From Chitinophaga filiformis (GTDB lineage: Bacteria; Bacteroidota; Bacteroidia; Chitinophagales; Chitinophagaceae): a stretch of DNA of 64,000 nt. Shown piece by piece: positions 45,501 through 54,064 of this stretch (positions within the stretch are counted from its first letter, which is position 1; every line of letters starts with the position of its first letter). Under the pieces are notes generated by a model that had not been told where the DNA came from, made no database searches, and saw nothing but the letters and a program-made list of their open reading frames with translations. Location: positions 310,001-374,000 of the forward strand of contig NZ_FNBN01000004.1 in NCBI RefSeq assembly GCF_900102545.1. The letters are read 5' to 3'. The translations under genes were made by a program, and so were the position numbers.

Positions 45501-45979
45501 GATATACCTGCATCATCCGTTACTGTACCGGTAATGGTAATGGCCACTGGCTTTTGTTGCTCTACCGTTTCTTTTTTTTCCACAGGAGGCACAGGTTTAG
45601 GCGCAGGAGCCGGCACGTCCTGTTTGTATATAACATACACGTTTGCTCCTGCCTCTTCTGCCTCCAGCTTAAGTGGCCTCAGAAAACGGTTCAGATACTG
45701 TACGAAGTTTTCAGATGCTGATTTCGCAGCAGGAGGTTCTGTCTGAATACTCCCGATACTCTGACCGATGTAGTTAATTCGCACTTTATACCTGGTCTCT
45801 AATGAAGCAAGGACCTCTTTCAGTGATTGCCGTCCGGCATCATGCTGATTAGTACTCTCCGACGAAAACAGCTGCTGCTGTTGATAATAATGGTTCTTAT
45901 CCGCTGCATATCCCATGACAGGCAATAGTAACATTAGGGCAGCACGACTCCCCATACACCTAAAGTAGTTTTCAGGCAT
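42533..45979 (-). CDS. SusC/RagA TonB-dependent transporter with STN signalling domain
   Basis: 1148 residues from the ATG at 45979; a TTG two codons earlier is possible. In order: signal peptide (1 to about 28), STN domain (about 45-105, LKEVLASLETRYKVRINYIGQSI), a Pro/Lys-rich linker, a carboxypeptidase-regulatory-like domain (ITGTVTDDAGISLPGVTVVV), a TonB plug (SITLLKDAAATAIYGSRAANGVVVI) and a 22-strand barrel ending in Phe. The STN domain in SusC proteins signals to a FecR anti-sigma factor, which is the gene just upstream. It transports the substrate captured by SusD. Confidence 0.92.
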   Translation of the reverse strand: MPENYFRCMGSRAALMLLLPVMGYAADKNHYYQQQQLFSSESTNQHDAGRQSLKEVLASLETRYKVRINYIGQSIGSIQTEPPAAKSASENFVQYLNRFLRPLKLEAEEAGANVYVIYKQDVPAPAPKPVPPVEKKETVEQQKPVAITITGTVTDDAGISLPGVTVVVKGTNNGVHTSNDGKYELKNVPENAHIIFSFIGFKSQEVVLKGQTVLNIRLKTDVQAVKDVVVTGYYEIKKESFTGIATVLTADDVKRVNPQNVLSSLQAYDPSFKLVENNILGSNPNRIPNINVRGTTALPSADVSKLTRNSMLTGVTNQPTFILDGYEVNVQSIFDLDPNRIASITLLKDAAATAIYGSRAANGVVVINTKTPKEGKLTVNYGYEMTLNAPDLSDYHVLNAADKLEYERLAKLYVSDEVSNPIDLEMQYYQKKKNVLSGVNTYWLSQPLQVDLGHKHSLYLEGGTPTVKYGIDVRYQTNNGVMKGSYRKRYGLAASLSYNVKNKVQFRNQISISQVDGRESPYREFSTYVRMNPYYPMTDSAGRLLREIDKWSFRTGAAASPTTVPVLNPLYEATTGSVDKSEYVEFMDAFSGEWTISQALRLRGQISLTKRRSTADRFVSPLSNDYYNVTGDALKDRGKYTFADENFWQADGSMTLSYSKQLRHHFLNLSLVTNIQNRTNDRKAFVAQGFSNDRFSQIGFARRYEIDGSPEGEYTQDRLAGSFLYANYSYKNKFLMDGTIRTDGSSKFGTDSRMATFWSYGIGYNVHNEKFIPRNVISQLTLRATTGMTGDVSFPSYLSNTTYQYYSNDWYSTGVGAVFKAYGNSALKWQRTRNYDASIELDLFNGRFYMNPRYYYKLTKDLLADIIVPPSAGFTEYKANLGEMINRGFELTIRGTVLKGKDWSFNMFANLVTNKNKITKISNALKSYNDKVDDKQESDPDLNSVPLLRFKEGESLNTIYAVRSMGIDPENGKEIFVKKDGTYTHTYSVKDMVPVGDMTTKVEGTFGAGMYYRNWMAEVRFYGKGGGDLYNQTLVDRVENADPRYNVDQRVLDSRWKVPGDHALYKDIADHGSTRTSSRFVQKDNVIELRSVYVAYNVPPAVAKRYRMNNLRCALNLNDVWRTSTIQAERGIDYPFARTFTFSLSTQF

Positions 45980-46017
45980 AAGCAATAATTAAGATTGGTT
46001 GATTTATGAACTAGACG

Positions 46018-47016
46018 CTATTGGTTGTTTTCTTTCCTGATGCTGTAATTGTTATTGTCCTTCTTTTCGATAACCACATGTAAGGAACGAGACAAAGTCC
46101 TGAAAAATACGTCTACATCCGACATAGGTATACTACCTGTAAATAACTCTTTCTGTAAATCCTGACCTGTTATATTTAAATTGATTCCTAAATTTTCCTG
46201 TAACACTATAGCCACTTCCGCTATCGGCGTTTCATTAAAGACGAACATGTTATCAAGCCATGCGTTGTAGTCTACAGGGTTTACGTTCCTGCGTGACAAC
46301 TGACGGGTAGCAGTAGAGTAGCTCACCATTTCACCTGGCTTCATTTTTATATCCTGCTGACCATCACCATTCAGTTTTAATTTTACAGCTCCATTATTTA
46401 ATATCACTCGTGTCATTACTCTTCTGGTGTTCACATTAAATTCAGTAGCTATCACCTGTACATCCACATCTGATGTATGTACCAGGAAAGGAGCACTGTT
46501 ATTGTCGTGAACAACTGAGAAAAAGCCTTCCCCGTTTAACCATATTTCACGCTTTCCATTCCTGCTGATGCTACATCTGAGTGTAGAATTGGCATTCAGC
46601 CTTACTATTGAGCTATCCGGCAAAACTATTTTCTTAGTTTCACCATAGGTAGTGACATAGTTAAGCTCTATGGCCTTCCCGCGATGCAGGAAGAGCCAGC
46701 CGGCAACAGCAAGTACTCCGAGGAAAACTGCGGCATAGCGCCACATGGCAAAGACAGATGTTCTCTGAGGAGTTTCCTGGATAGTATAGGCAATCCTGCT
46801 CCAGACTTCTGCCTGATCTTCCACAGTAGGCGTGTATTCTTCGGTTCCTATCATCAACAGTACATCACGGGCTTCCTCCACTGTATTACGTTGATCAGGG
46901 TTTTCACGCATCCAGGTTTCCCAGAAAAGCTCAGTATCGCGGTCCGGATGTTCAATCCATTTACGAAACAGTTCATCATGTAAAAAATCCCTTACTGTGT
47001 AATCTTTGTAATCCAT
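46018..47016 (-). CDS. FecR-family anti-sigma factor
   Basis: 332 residues. Cytoplasmic N-terminus of about 90 residues with WMRENPDQRN; one membrane helix near 92-112 (AAVFLGVLAVAGWLF); periplasmic FecR domain (VTTYGETKKIVLPDSSIVRLNANST, REIWLNGEGFFSV); and a C-terminal DUF4974-like domain (VFNETPIAEVAIVLQENLGINLNI, LFTGSIPMSDVDVFFRTL). It transmits the occupied-transporter signal from the STN domain to the sigma factor upstream. Gene order and 39-base spacing to susC support an operon. Confidence 0.92.
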   Translation of the reverse strand: MDYKDYTVRDFLHDELFRKWIEHPDRDTELFWETWMRENPDQRNTVEEARDVLLMIGTEEYTPTVEDQAEVWSRIAYTIQETPQRTSVFAMWRYAAVFLGVLAVAGWLFLHRGKAIELNYVTTYGETKKIVLPDSSIVRLNANSTLRCSISRNGKREIWLNGEGFFSVVHDNNSAPFLVHTSDVDVQVIATEFNVNTRRVMTRVILNNGAVKLKLNGDGQQDIKMKPGEMVSYSTATRQLSRRNVNPVDYNAWLDNMFVFNETPIAEVAIVLQENLGINLNITGQDLQKELFTGSIPMSDVDVFFRTLSRSLHVVIEKKDNNNYSIRKENNQ

Positions 47017-47115
47017 AAATGGGCGCTACTCAGCTAAGCTTTAATTAGTAAAAGCAACAGGATCGAAAAATCTTAGCGTGTTTTTCGAACTTTTTTTAAA
47101 AAAAATATAAAATAT

Positions 47116-47724
47116 TTAGAACCTCATGTCCTGATTCCCCCAGGAAATGATCAAAACCATCAATTCCCCACTATGATTTTTGAGATAATTCAATGCCTTT
47201 GATAATAATACATATGTGGAGTTAACACTTAGTGACATAATTTCGGCAGTTTCCTGGGTAGACAGTCCCTCATAATATCGCAGGTAGAGAATTTCTTTCT
47301 GGCGTTTAGGCAATTTGTCGATCACCCTGCCCAGTTTCCTTTTCTGCTCATCATGAGATTGCTGGTCTATGAGCTTTTGTTCATGCGACGGCATATAAGA
47401 CTGGTTATCAGGGCCTGAGCCACCTAATAGCCTGAATATTCCATCTCTCCGGCTATGCTTTGCGATGTTTCTTTTAAGGCTCGCGAACAGGTAAAATTTG
47501 ATATTGTCCGTCACCGACAGATTAGCACGACTATGCCACAGTGTTACAAAGAGATCATGTATACAGTCTTTTACCCGGCTGCTATCCGCGTGCAATTTCA
47601 TCCCATACTTATACAACGACGGGAACCATTTATTATATATGAAGGCCAAAGCGCCCTCATCTCCATTTATCAGCCTGCTCCAAAGCTCCTGATCTGAAAG
47701 GCCGGTATACCAGATCTCCTCCAA
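47116..47724 (-). CDS. ECF RNA polymerase sigma factor
   Basis: 202 residues. Sigma-70 region 2 (DEGALAFIYNKWFPSLYKYGMKL, VKDCIHDLFVTLWHSRANL) and region 4 (LPKRQKEILYLRYYEGLSTQETAEIMSLSVNSTYVLLSKALNYLK) are clear. The start is TTG at 47724: the codon just before it is a TAG stop in frame, and the first ATG downstream would delete most of region 2. Weak AAAAGG lies about nine bases upstream. First gene of the SusCD locus. Confidence 0.88.
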   Translation of the reverse strand: MEEIWYTGLSDQELWSRLINGDEGALAFIYNKWFPSLYKYGMKLHADSSRVKDCIHDLFVTLWHSRANLSVTDNIKFYLFASLKRNIAKHSRRDGIFRLLGGSGPDNQSYMPSHEQKLIDQQSHDEQKRKLGRVIDKLPKRQKEILYLRYYEGLSTQETAEIMSLSVNSTYVLLSKALNYLKNHSGELMVLIISWGNQDMRF

Positions 47725-47846
47725 CTATTACCTTTTAAATTATACTATCATATATGGTGGCCTCTAAAAATATGGAAGATGTTGCTGGCATCAAAATTGA
47801 ATAATAAGATTCACATTGACTTTACACAACTTTAAAATCTATTATT

Positions 47847-48182
47847 ATGAATTCAAAAACACTGCACAAAGGGCTGTTAGCTGTTGCTATTACGGCTTCA
47901 GCGCTTTTCTTTGGTCAGCAAAGTATAGCCCAGGGCATCGACAGTACTGCAAAAAAAATAGGTAAGAAAACGGCCGCAGTAGCTAATAAAACTGCCAACA
48001 AAACCGCTTCCGTGGCTGTGAAAGGGGCCATGAAGATCACTGATAAGACCTATAAAGGTAAGGAAGGGCCTAACGGAGAGACTGTATATATCGATAAAAG
48101 CGATAGAAAATACTATGTGGATGACAAGGGTAAAAAAGTCTATCTGCAGCCATCACAGATACATGATAAGAAAGAAAAGTGA
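47847..48182 (+). CDS. Small exported Lys/Ala/Thr-rich protein
   Basis: 111 residues. A signal peptide ends at SIAQG (about residue 29). Residues 34-75 are low-complexity Ala/Lys/Thr helix (KKTAAVANKTANKTASVAVKG), then a short motif NGETVYIDKSDRKYYVDDKGKKVYL resembling the basic adaptor-type beta repeats. Highly basic. It would be periplasmic or surface-bound. I know no function; it may bind nucleic acid or polyanions. It is divergent from the sigma factor gene. Confidence 0.7.
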   Translation: MNSKTLHKGLLAVAITASALFFGQQSIAQGIDSTAKKIGKKTAAVANKTANKTASVAVKGAMKITDKTYKGKEGPNGETVYIDKSDRKYYVDDKGKKVYLQPSQIHDKKEK

Positions 48183-48184
48183 TG

Positions 48185-48235
48185 AAAATAGTGAAGGGAC
48201 GCCTTTGTAAGGACGTCCCTTCACTATTTTTATTA
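48185..48235. terminator. Bidirectional terminator between small exported protein and ABC-F gene
   Basis: A 17-bp stem AAAATAGTGAAGGGACG pairs with CGTCCCTTCACTATTTT, followed by TATTATTAG. A/T-rich flanks serve both strands. Confidence 0.9.
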
Positions 48236-48242
48236 TTAGTAT

Positions 48243-50144
48243 CTAACTCATTTCACTAAGTTCCAGCCAGCGCATACCTTTCTCGTCCAGCAGCTGGAGA
48301 ATTTCACCGACACGGCGGGACAATGGCTCCAATTGTTCATAGGGCAGATCGCCTGCGCCCATTTTTGCATCTATCTCTTTCTTTTCTGCCTCCAGCGCTG
48401 CAATATCTTTCTCCAGCAGTTCCAGTTCCCGTTTTTCTTTAAATGACATTTTTTTTGCCTCCGGTGCCGGGACAGCTGCCGCTACTGGTTTTTCCGCAGC
48501 CTTATTTTCACTACGCGCCTCTTCCTTGTCTTTTTCTGAACGTTCTTTCTCCCAGTCCCTGTATTGGGTATAGTTCCCCGGGAAATCACGTATTTCTCCC
48601 TCTCCTTCAAACACAAACAGGTGATCCACCAGTTTATCCATAAAATACCTGTCGTGGCTTACGATAATGATACAGCCCTGGTAAGATAACAGGAACTCCT
48701 CCAGTATGCTCAGCGTTGGCAGGTCAAGGTCATTCGTAGGTTCATCCAATACCAGGAAGTTCGGATTCCGGAACAGGATGCTCAACAGGTGCAATCTTCT
48801 TTTCTCTCCCCCGCTCAACTTGGAGATATAGGTATACTGCTTTTCCGGCGTGAAGAGGAATAATTGCAGGAACTGCGCTGCGCTCACCTTTGTGCCATCT
48901 GCCAGAGGGAAGTTCTCCGCAATGTTCTTCACGAACTCTATCACCCGCATGTCCTCTTTTACGATCAATCCACGCTGGTCGTAGTTACCAAACACTACCG
49001 TATCGCCTGTGTTGATCTTACCGGAATCGGGCTGTTCCAGTCCAAGCAGCATATTTACGAAGGTAGACTTCCCCACCCCGTTCTTTCCCACTATCCCTAC
49101 ACGTTCTCCTTTTTTAAAGGTGTAGTCAAACCCCTTCAGGATCTTCAGATCTCCGAAGGATTTATATACTTTTTTCAGCTCAATGATCTTTCCGCCCAGG
49201 CGGGTCATTTTCACATTCAGTTCCAGCTGCTGTCTTTCCAGTCGTACACTGGCCCTTTCCTTTACGTCTTCAAAAGCATCTATACGGGACTTGGACTTTG
49301 TAGTACGGGCTTTGGGCTGTTTCCTGATCCATTCCAGTTCCTTGCGGAACACATTTCTGGCTTTCTCCACACTTGCCCTGTCCTGTTCTTCGCGGATTGC
49401 TTTCTTTTCCAGGTAATTCTCGTAATCTCCTTTATAAATGAACAGCTGTTGCTGGTCAATTTCCATGATCTCATTGCAGACACTATCCAGGAAGTAACGG
49501 TCGTGCGTTACGAGCAGCAGGGTCACGTTCTCCTGGTCGAGGTAATTCTCCAGCCATTCGATCATACTAACATCCAGGTGGTTGGTAGGTTCGTCCATGA
49601 TCAGCAGGGTATGGCGATGCTCAAATCCAATGTCTATCAATACCTTGGCAAGCGCCACACGTTTGAGCTGTCCTCCGGAAAGGTTGCCCATTTTCTGATC
49701 CAGGTGATGGATATTAAGCTTCCCGAGTATCTGCTTAACCTTGGAATCAAAGTGCCATGCGTTCAACTCATCCATACGCTCAATGGCTTTGGTGAGCTTA
49801 TCAATGTCCGGCTCCTGTTCCTGATCGTCTGTCAGTATTTCATAGTCCCTGATGGCGGCAAGTACCGGATGGGACTGAGTAAACATATGCTCAGAAATAG
49901 ATTTCTCCGGTTCAAATGCAGACTGTTGCTCCAGCATTACGACCGTTACATCCTTATGTATCCAGACAGTGCCGGCGTCAGGCGATTCCTGTCCACAGAG
50001 GATGCGGAGTAATGTGGATTTACCGGCGCCATTCAGGGCAACCAGTGCGATCTTGTCTCCCTCTTCTATATGGAAAGAAATGTCCTTGAAAAGCGGCCCT
50101 GCGCCAAAAGTCTTTGTGAGTCCTTCTACGGTAACGTAATGCAT
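48243..50144 (-). CDS. ABC-F ATPase, Uup type
   Basis: 633 residues with two ATP-binding domains and no membrane part. The second Walker A is normal (GKNGVGKST); the first reads ALNGAGKST, with Ala for the first Gly of the motif. Both signatures (LSGGQLKRVALAKVL, LSGGEKRRLHLLSILF) and Walker B/D-loops (MDEPTNHLD, LDEPTNDLD) are present, and a Lys/Glu-rich coiled coil ends the protein as in Uup. ABC-F proteins act on ribosomes or nucleic acid and can rescue stalled translation. It is a single gene with a terminator at its 3' end. Confidence 0.88.
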   Translation of the reverse strand: MHYVTVEGLTKTFGAGPLFKDISFHIEEGDKIALVALNGAGKSTLLRILCGQESPDAGTVWIHKDVTVVMLEQQSAFEPEKSISEHMFTQSHPVLAAIRDYEILTDDQEQEPDIDKLTKAIERMDELNAWHFDSKVKQILGKLNIHHLDQKMGNLSGGQLKRVALAKVLIDIGFEHRHTLLIMDEPTNHLDVSMIEWLENYLDQENVTLLLVTHDRYFLDSVCNEIMEIDQQQLFIYKGDYENYLEKKAIREEQDRASVEKARNVFRKELEWIRKQPKARTTKSKSRIDAFEDVKERASVRLERQQLELNVKMTRLGGKIIELKKVYKSFGDLKILKGFDYTFKKGERVGIVGKNGVGKSTFVNMLLGLEQPDSGKINTGDTVVFGNYDQRGLIVKEDMRVIEFVKNIAENFPLADGTKVSAAQFLQLFLFTPEKQYTYISKLSGGEKRRLHLLSILFRNPNFLVLDEPTNDLDLPTLSILEEFLLSYQGCIIIVSHDRYFMDKLVDHLFVFEGEGEIRDFPGNYTQYRDWEKERSEKDKEEARSENKAAEKPVAAAVPAPEAKKMSFKEKRELELLEKDIAALEAEKKEIDAKMGAGDLPYEQLEPLSRRVGEILQLLDEKGMRWLELSEMS

Positions 50145-50189
50145 GGCGCGAAGTTAGTAAAATGTAGGATGCCTCGCAGCCGGAAATAA

Positions 50190-50219
50190 AAAAGCCTCCT
50201 GGTTGAACAGGAGGCTTTA
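50190..50219 (-). terminator. Terminator of Wzi/RemB-like gene
   Basis: AAAGCCTCCT pairs with AGGAGGCTTT around GGTTGAAC; on the minus strand TTTTTTATTT follows. Confidence 0.88.
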
Positions 50220-50240
50220 AAAAAGTTATTCTTCAATTAT

Positions 50241-51815
50241 TTATAAATCATAATACAGCTGGCGGAAGGAACTTCTCAAACCTACCTGGAAAATCAGCTC
50301 ATTGTTCTTCCACTGGTTATTGCTTTCTCTTCTTGCCGTAACTGAAGCTTCCAGGCGGAGATTATATTTCGGGTTCAGCAGGTAAGCTGCTGTTCCCTGT
50401 ACATACAGCAGATTGGTCTTAAGTCCCTGACCAATGTGGTTGCCAAAATCTACTGTACGGGTGGTATAAGATTTATTAATGTCCTTTCCATAATTCACAC
50501 CTGCTGTATCCAGTCCGTATTTAGCCAGAGTGATCTGTCCACGGAGGAATATGCGTTTATACCTGAAGTCTGCAATATTCACCCATTCTACGAAGTTGGC
50601 CCCCATCGGGTGCGCCAATGGTTGATTATAGTGACCATAGTTATTCAGCGTGGTACGCTGGGAGTATGTATATGGTCTTGCGGCATTCACTTCTGTCAGG
50701 AAGTTCAGATTACGAACCTTAAAGAGATCGTTGGAACGGAAGCCTACCTGGCCACCATATTTGTTGGCCCACCAGCCCTTACCGGCAGTTATTTCACTGA
50801 ACTTGAATTCATCCAGGATAAACTGTCCGTAGAAGGTACTGTTCCTGGATGGTGCATATTTCACATTCAGGCCTAAGAGGGCATTATCAGGAGAGCCTAC
50901 AGAGAACTCCACAGGACGGAGGAAAACGATCGGGTTCAGGTAACTGACATCAAATCCACGTTTGCCTGTGGAATCAGAATCCTGCCAGATCACCGCTTCA
51001 AATAATCCGATAGAAATCTTCTTGCTTACATTCCAGTCCAGGTAATTGAATACGCCCCATTTCTTCCTGTAGCCATTATCGTAAGAAGCTTTTGGATATT
51101 GCATATCTATGAACTGGGCCCACATAGTGGTATACTGGACCCTGCCCAGATTCGCGATAATTTTCAGGAATGGATAATTGAAAGAAGCATCAGACAGTAA
51201 CATGGAACGATAACCGTCGCCGATGAAATTCTTGTCATATCCCAGCTGGAACACAAAATGTTTTCCTGCCTTATAGTCGATCAACGCGGAAGAATATGCA
51301 TAGTCAAATGCTGTATTATGAGAATAGCCCTTCCATTCGCCCTGTCCTGGTACGATCCTGTTGGCCCTGCCAAACGCATCCAGGTAAGCAGGCATCTTAG
51401 CCTGGTTCTCGTAAAACTCTGCCCGGAATGTCAGGTTCTTTCCGATAGTACCACCGGCAATGACACCACGGGTATTTAACCATGTTGTGCCTCTATCATT
51501 GCTATGACCTACCATAAGATCCGGGAGGATGCTGGCGTAAAATGTGTAGTCGTCTTCGTGAACCTCCAGCAGATGCTCGCGGAATAGTTTCCGGTAGAGC
51601 CAGCTCTGCTTACGCGTCGTATCTCCTTTGGGAAGATCGAAACTGGGCTCAATAGAGTAATCTCTCAGAGAAGAGTGATAACCATTACTGTCTGAACCGG
51701 ATTGGTAGAAGCCCAGTGAATACTGGCGCCCGATACTTTGTGCATGTGCAGTATAGCTAAAAGGGATACTTAAGCAAACCAGAACAAACACAGGGGTGAT
51801 ACATTTCTTGAACAT
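50241..51815 (-). CDS. Wzi/RemB-like outer-membrane beta-barrel protein
   Basis: 524 residues. A signal peptide ends at AHAQS (about residue 26). The body is rich in alternating aromatic strands typical of an outer-membrane barrel, with GYDKNFIGDGYRSMLLSDASFNYPFLKI resembling the capsule-assembly Wzi and gliding-protein RemB pattern. Wzi attaches capsular polysaccharide to the cell surface. Its place just downstream of fcl/gmd on the same strand fits that role, but it ends with its own terminator and has a gap of 170 bases to fcl. Confidence 0.65.
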   Translation of the reverse strand: MFKKCITPVFVLVCLSIPFSYTAHAQSIGRQYSLGFYQSGSDSNGYHSSLRDYSIEPSFDLPKGDTTRKQSWLYRKLFREHLLEVHEDDYTFYASILPDLMVGHSNDRGTTWLNTRGVIAGGTIGKNLTFRAEFYENQAKMPAYLDAFGRANRIVPGQGEWKGYSHNTAFDYAYSSALIDYKAGKHFVFQLGYDKNFIGDGYRSMLLSDASFNYPFLKIIANLGRVQYTTMWAQFIDMQYPKASYDNGYRKKWGVFNYLDWNVSKKISIGLFEAVIWQDSDSTGKRGFDVSYLNPIVFLRPVEFSVGSPDNALLGLNVKYAPSRNSTFYGQFILDEFKFSEITAGKGWWANKYGGQVGFRSNDLFKVRNLNFLTEVNAARPYTYSQRTTLNNYGHYNQPLAHPMGANFVEWVNIADFRYKRIFLRGQITLAKYGLDTAGVNYGKDINKSYTTRTVDFGNHIGQGLKTNLLYVQGTAAYLLNPKYNLRLEASVTARRESNNQWKNNELIFQVGLRSSFRQLYYDL

Positions 51816-51984
51816 AAAGGAAAGAATTTGCTTGCCGCTGCAAATATAAGCGTTTAGCAGGTTAGGCCATAGTACTATATTCTATAGATTAATTCCTTTC
51901 TTTTATACTTTATTGTTATACCTCATATTTCAAATACCGAAGATGACATCAACCATCAGTATGCAGGGATAAAAGACACTGTTA

Positions 51985-52914
51985 TTAAAACACCCTGTCT
52001 TTAATATCAGCATACACACTGGCTATACCTTCTTCCAGCCCTATGGAGGCCTTCCATCCAAAACCATGCAGTTTGCTTACATCCATCAATTTCCGGGGTG
52101 TGCCATCTGGTTTGGTAGTATCAAATACCAGTTCTCCTTCATAACCTGTTATCTTTTTCACCAGTAACGCCAGGTCTTTGATGCTGATGTCTTCTCCTAC
52201 ACCAATATTAACCAGGCCTTCTTCATTATAGTGCTGCATGAGGTAGAAACATGCATCCGCCATATCATCAGCATGCAGGAATTCACGTAAAGGTGTACCC
52301 GTACCCCAGACTACCACTTCCGCTGCATTGTTCTTCTTCGCTTCATGGAATTTCCGCAGTAATGCCGGAAGTACATGAGAGTTTTTCAGATCACAATTAT
52401 CATTGGGGCCGTAGAGGTTAGTTGGCATTACTGATACGAAGTTACAACCATATTGCGCTCTGTATGCATCACACATTTTAATGCCTGCAATCTTTGCAAT
52501 GGCATATGGTTCGTTCGTAGGTTCCAGTAATCCTGTCAGCAGATATTCCTCTTTCAGTGGCTGAGGTGCCAGTTTAGGATATATACAGGACGATCCCAGG
52601 AACATCAGTTTCTTCACATTATTCAGATATGCATGATGGATCACATTATTCTGGATCATGATGTTCTCATAAATGAATTCAGCCCTAAAGGTGTTATTCG
52701 CAACGATCCCTCCTACTTTGGCTGCCGCCAGGAAAACATAGTCAGGGCGTTCTTCGGCAAAGAATGCCGCTGTAGCCTCCTGGTTACGCAGGTCCAGTTC
52801 TATGGAAGTCCTGGTTACAATATTATTAAAGCCATCCTTCTGTAAGCGCCTTACAATAGCGGAGCCTACCATTCCCCTGTGCCCGGCTACATAGATCTTA
52901 TCCGTTTGTTTCAT
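51985..52914 (-). CDS. fcl: GDP-L-fucose synthase
   Basis: 309 residues. Short-chain dehydrogenase of the GDP-4-keto-6-deoxymannose epimerase/reductase group: NAD(P) motif VAGHRGMVGSAIVRRL, MFLGSSCIYPKLAPQPLKEEYL, YAIAKIAG with the catalytic Tyr-Lys, and MPTNLYGPNDNCD. It makes GDP-L-fucose from the Gmd product. Three bases after gmd; clearly the pair works together to supply fucose to the surface polysaccharide. Confidence 0.93.
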   Translation of the reverse strand: MKQTDKIYVAGHRGMVGSAIVRRLQKDGFNNIVTRTSIELDLRNQEATAAFFAEERPDYVFLAAAKVGGIVANNTFRAEFIYENIMIQNNVIHHAYLNNVKKLMFLGSSCIYPKLAPQPLKEEYLLTGLLEPTNEPYAIAKIAGIKMCDAYRAQYGCNFVSVMPTNLYGPNDNCDLKNSHVLPALLRKFHEAKKNNAAEVVVWGTGTPLREFLHADDMADACFYLMQHYNEEGLVNIGVGEDISIKDLALLVKKITGYEGELVFDTTKPDGTPRKLMDVSKLHGFGWKASIGLEEGIASVYADIKDRVF

Positions 52915-52917
52915 AGA

Positions 52918-54030
52918 TTATTCGTATTGACTAAATATCTTAAATCCTGCTTCTTTCAGTAGTTTCTCGCGGCGGAATAATTCCAGATCTGCATGTACCA
53001 TCTCTTTTACCAGGGCGGGCAGATCATACTTAGGCTGCCATCCCAGCTTCGTCTGGGCTTTGGTAGGATCCCCAATTAAAAGGTCCACTTCCGTGGGCCT
53101 GAAATATCTTGGATCAATAGCAACAACTTCCTGTCCTGGTTGTACCGCCGTCAGGTGTCCTTCCATACTTTTGATAACACCTTTTTCATTAACACCTTCT
53201 CCTGTAAATTCCACTTCTATGCCTGCTTCTTCAAAGGCCATCCTGATAAACTCCCTTACAGGAGTAGTAATACCGGTAGCAATCACATAATCTTCGGGTT
53301 GGTCCTGCTGCAGGATACGCCACATGGCCTCTACATAATCCTTCGCATGTCCCCAGTCGCGCTGTGCATTCAGGTTGCCCATATATAGTTTGTCCTGCAT
53401 ACCCAGTGCTATCTGCGCTACTCCACGGGTGATCTTCCTGGTCACGAAGGTTTCTCCGCGTAACGGGCTTTCGTGATTGAACAGGATACCGTTACAGGCG
53501 TACATATTATACGCCTCCCGGTAATTGACCGTGATCCAGTAGGCGTACATTTTTGCAACAGCGTAAGGAGAACGTGGATAGAAAGGAGTTCTTTCAGATT
53601 GCGGCACTTCCTGTACTAAGCCATACAATTCGGAAGTAGATGCCTGGTATATTTTGGTTTTCTGTGTTAAACCCAGTAAACGTACTGCTTCCAATATTCT
53701 CAGCGTACCTATGCCATCCGCATTAGCGGTGTATTCAGGTGTTTCAAAGCTCACCTGTACATGACTCATGGCGCCAAGGTTATATATCTCATCCGGTTGC
53801 ACCTGCTGGATAATACGGATCAGGTTCGTGGAGTCGGTAAGATCTCCATAATGGAGCCTGAAGCGTACATCCTCATCCTGGGGATTCTGATAGAGGTGGT
53901 CAATACGGTCGGTGTTAAACAGGGAACTACGGCGTTTTATACCATGCACATTGTAGCCCTGGGCAAGTAATAATTCACTTAAATAAGCTCCATCCTGGCC
54001 TGTGATGCCGGTAATTAAAGCAGTCTTCAT
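52918..54030 (-). CDS. gmd: GDP-mannose 4,6-dehydratase
   Basis: 370 residues. NAD(P) motif ALITGITGQDGAYLSELLL, the substrate-binding block SSLFNTDRIDHLYQ, catalytic YQASTSELYGLVQEVPQSE and RSPYAVAKMYAYW, and NHESPLRGETFVTRKITR. It converts GDP-mannose to the 4-keto-6-deoxy sugar used by Fcl. First of the two-gene GDP-fucose unit at the 3' end of the polysaccharide cluster. Confidence 0.95.
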   Translation of the reverse strand: MKTALITGITGQDGAYLSELLLAQGYNVHGIKRRSSLFNTDRIDHLYQNPQDEDVRFRLHYGDLTDSTNLIRIIQQVQPDEIYNLGAMSHVQVSFETPEYTANADGIGTLRILEAVRLLGLTQKTKIYQASTSELYGLVQEVPQSERTPFYPRSPYAVAKMYAYWITVNYREAYNMYACNGILFNHESPLRGETFVTRKITRGVAQIALGMQDKLYMGNLNAQRDWGHAKDYVEAMWRILQQDQPEDYVIATGITTPVREFIRMAFEEAGIEVEFTGEGVNEKGVIKSMEGHLTAVQPGQEVVAIDPRYFRPTEVDLLIGDPTKAQTKLGWQPKYDLPALVKEMVHADLELFRREKLLKEAGFKIFSQYE

Positions 54031-54064
54031 ATTTGGAGTTCAGTTATCAAACAAATATAGCTAA

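Noticed and set aside
48864..50012. 382-codon plus-strand gene opposite the ABC-F gene
   Set aside because: It lies wholly inside a clear ABC-F gene on the other strand, and the translation has no domain or signal pattern.
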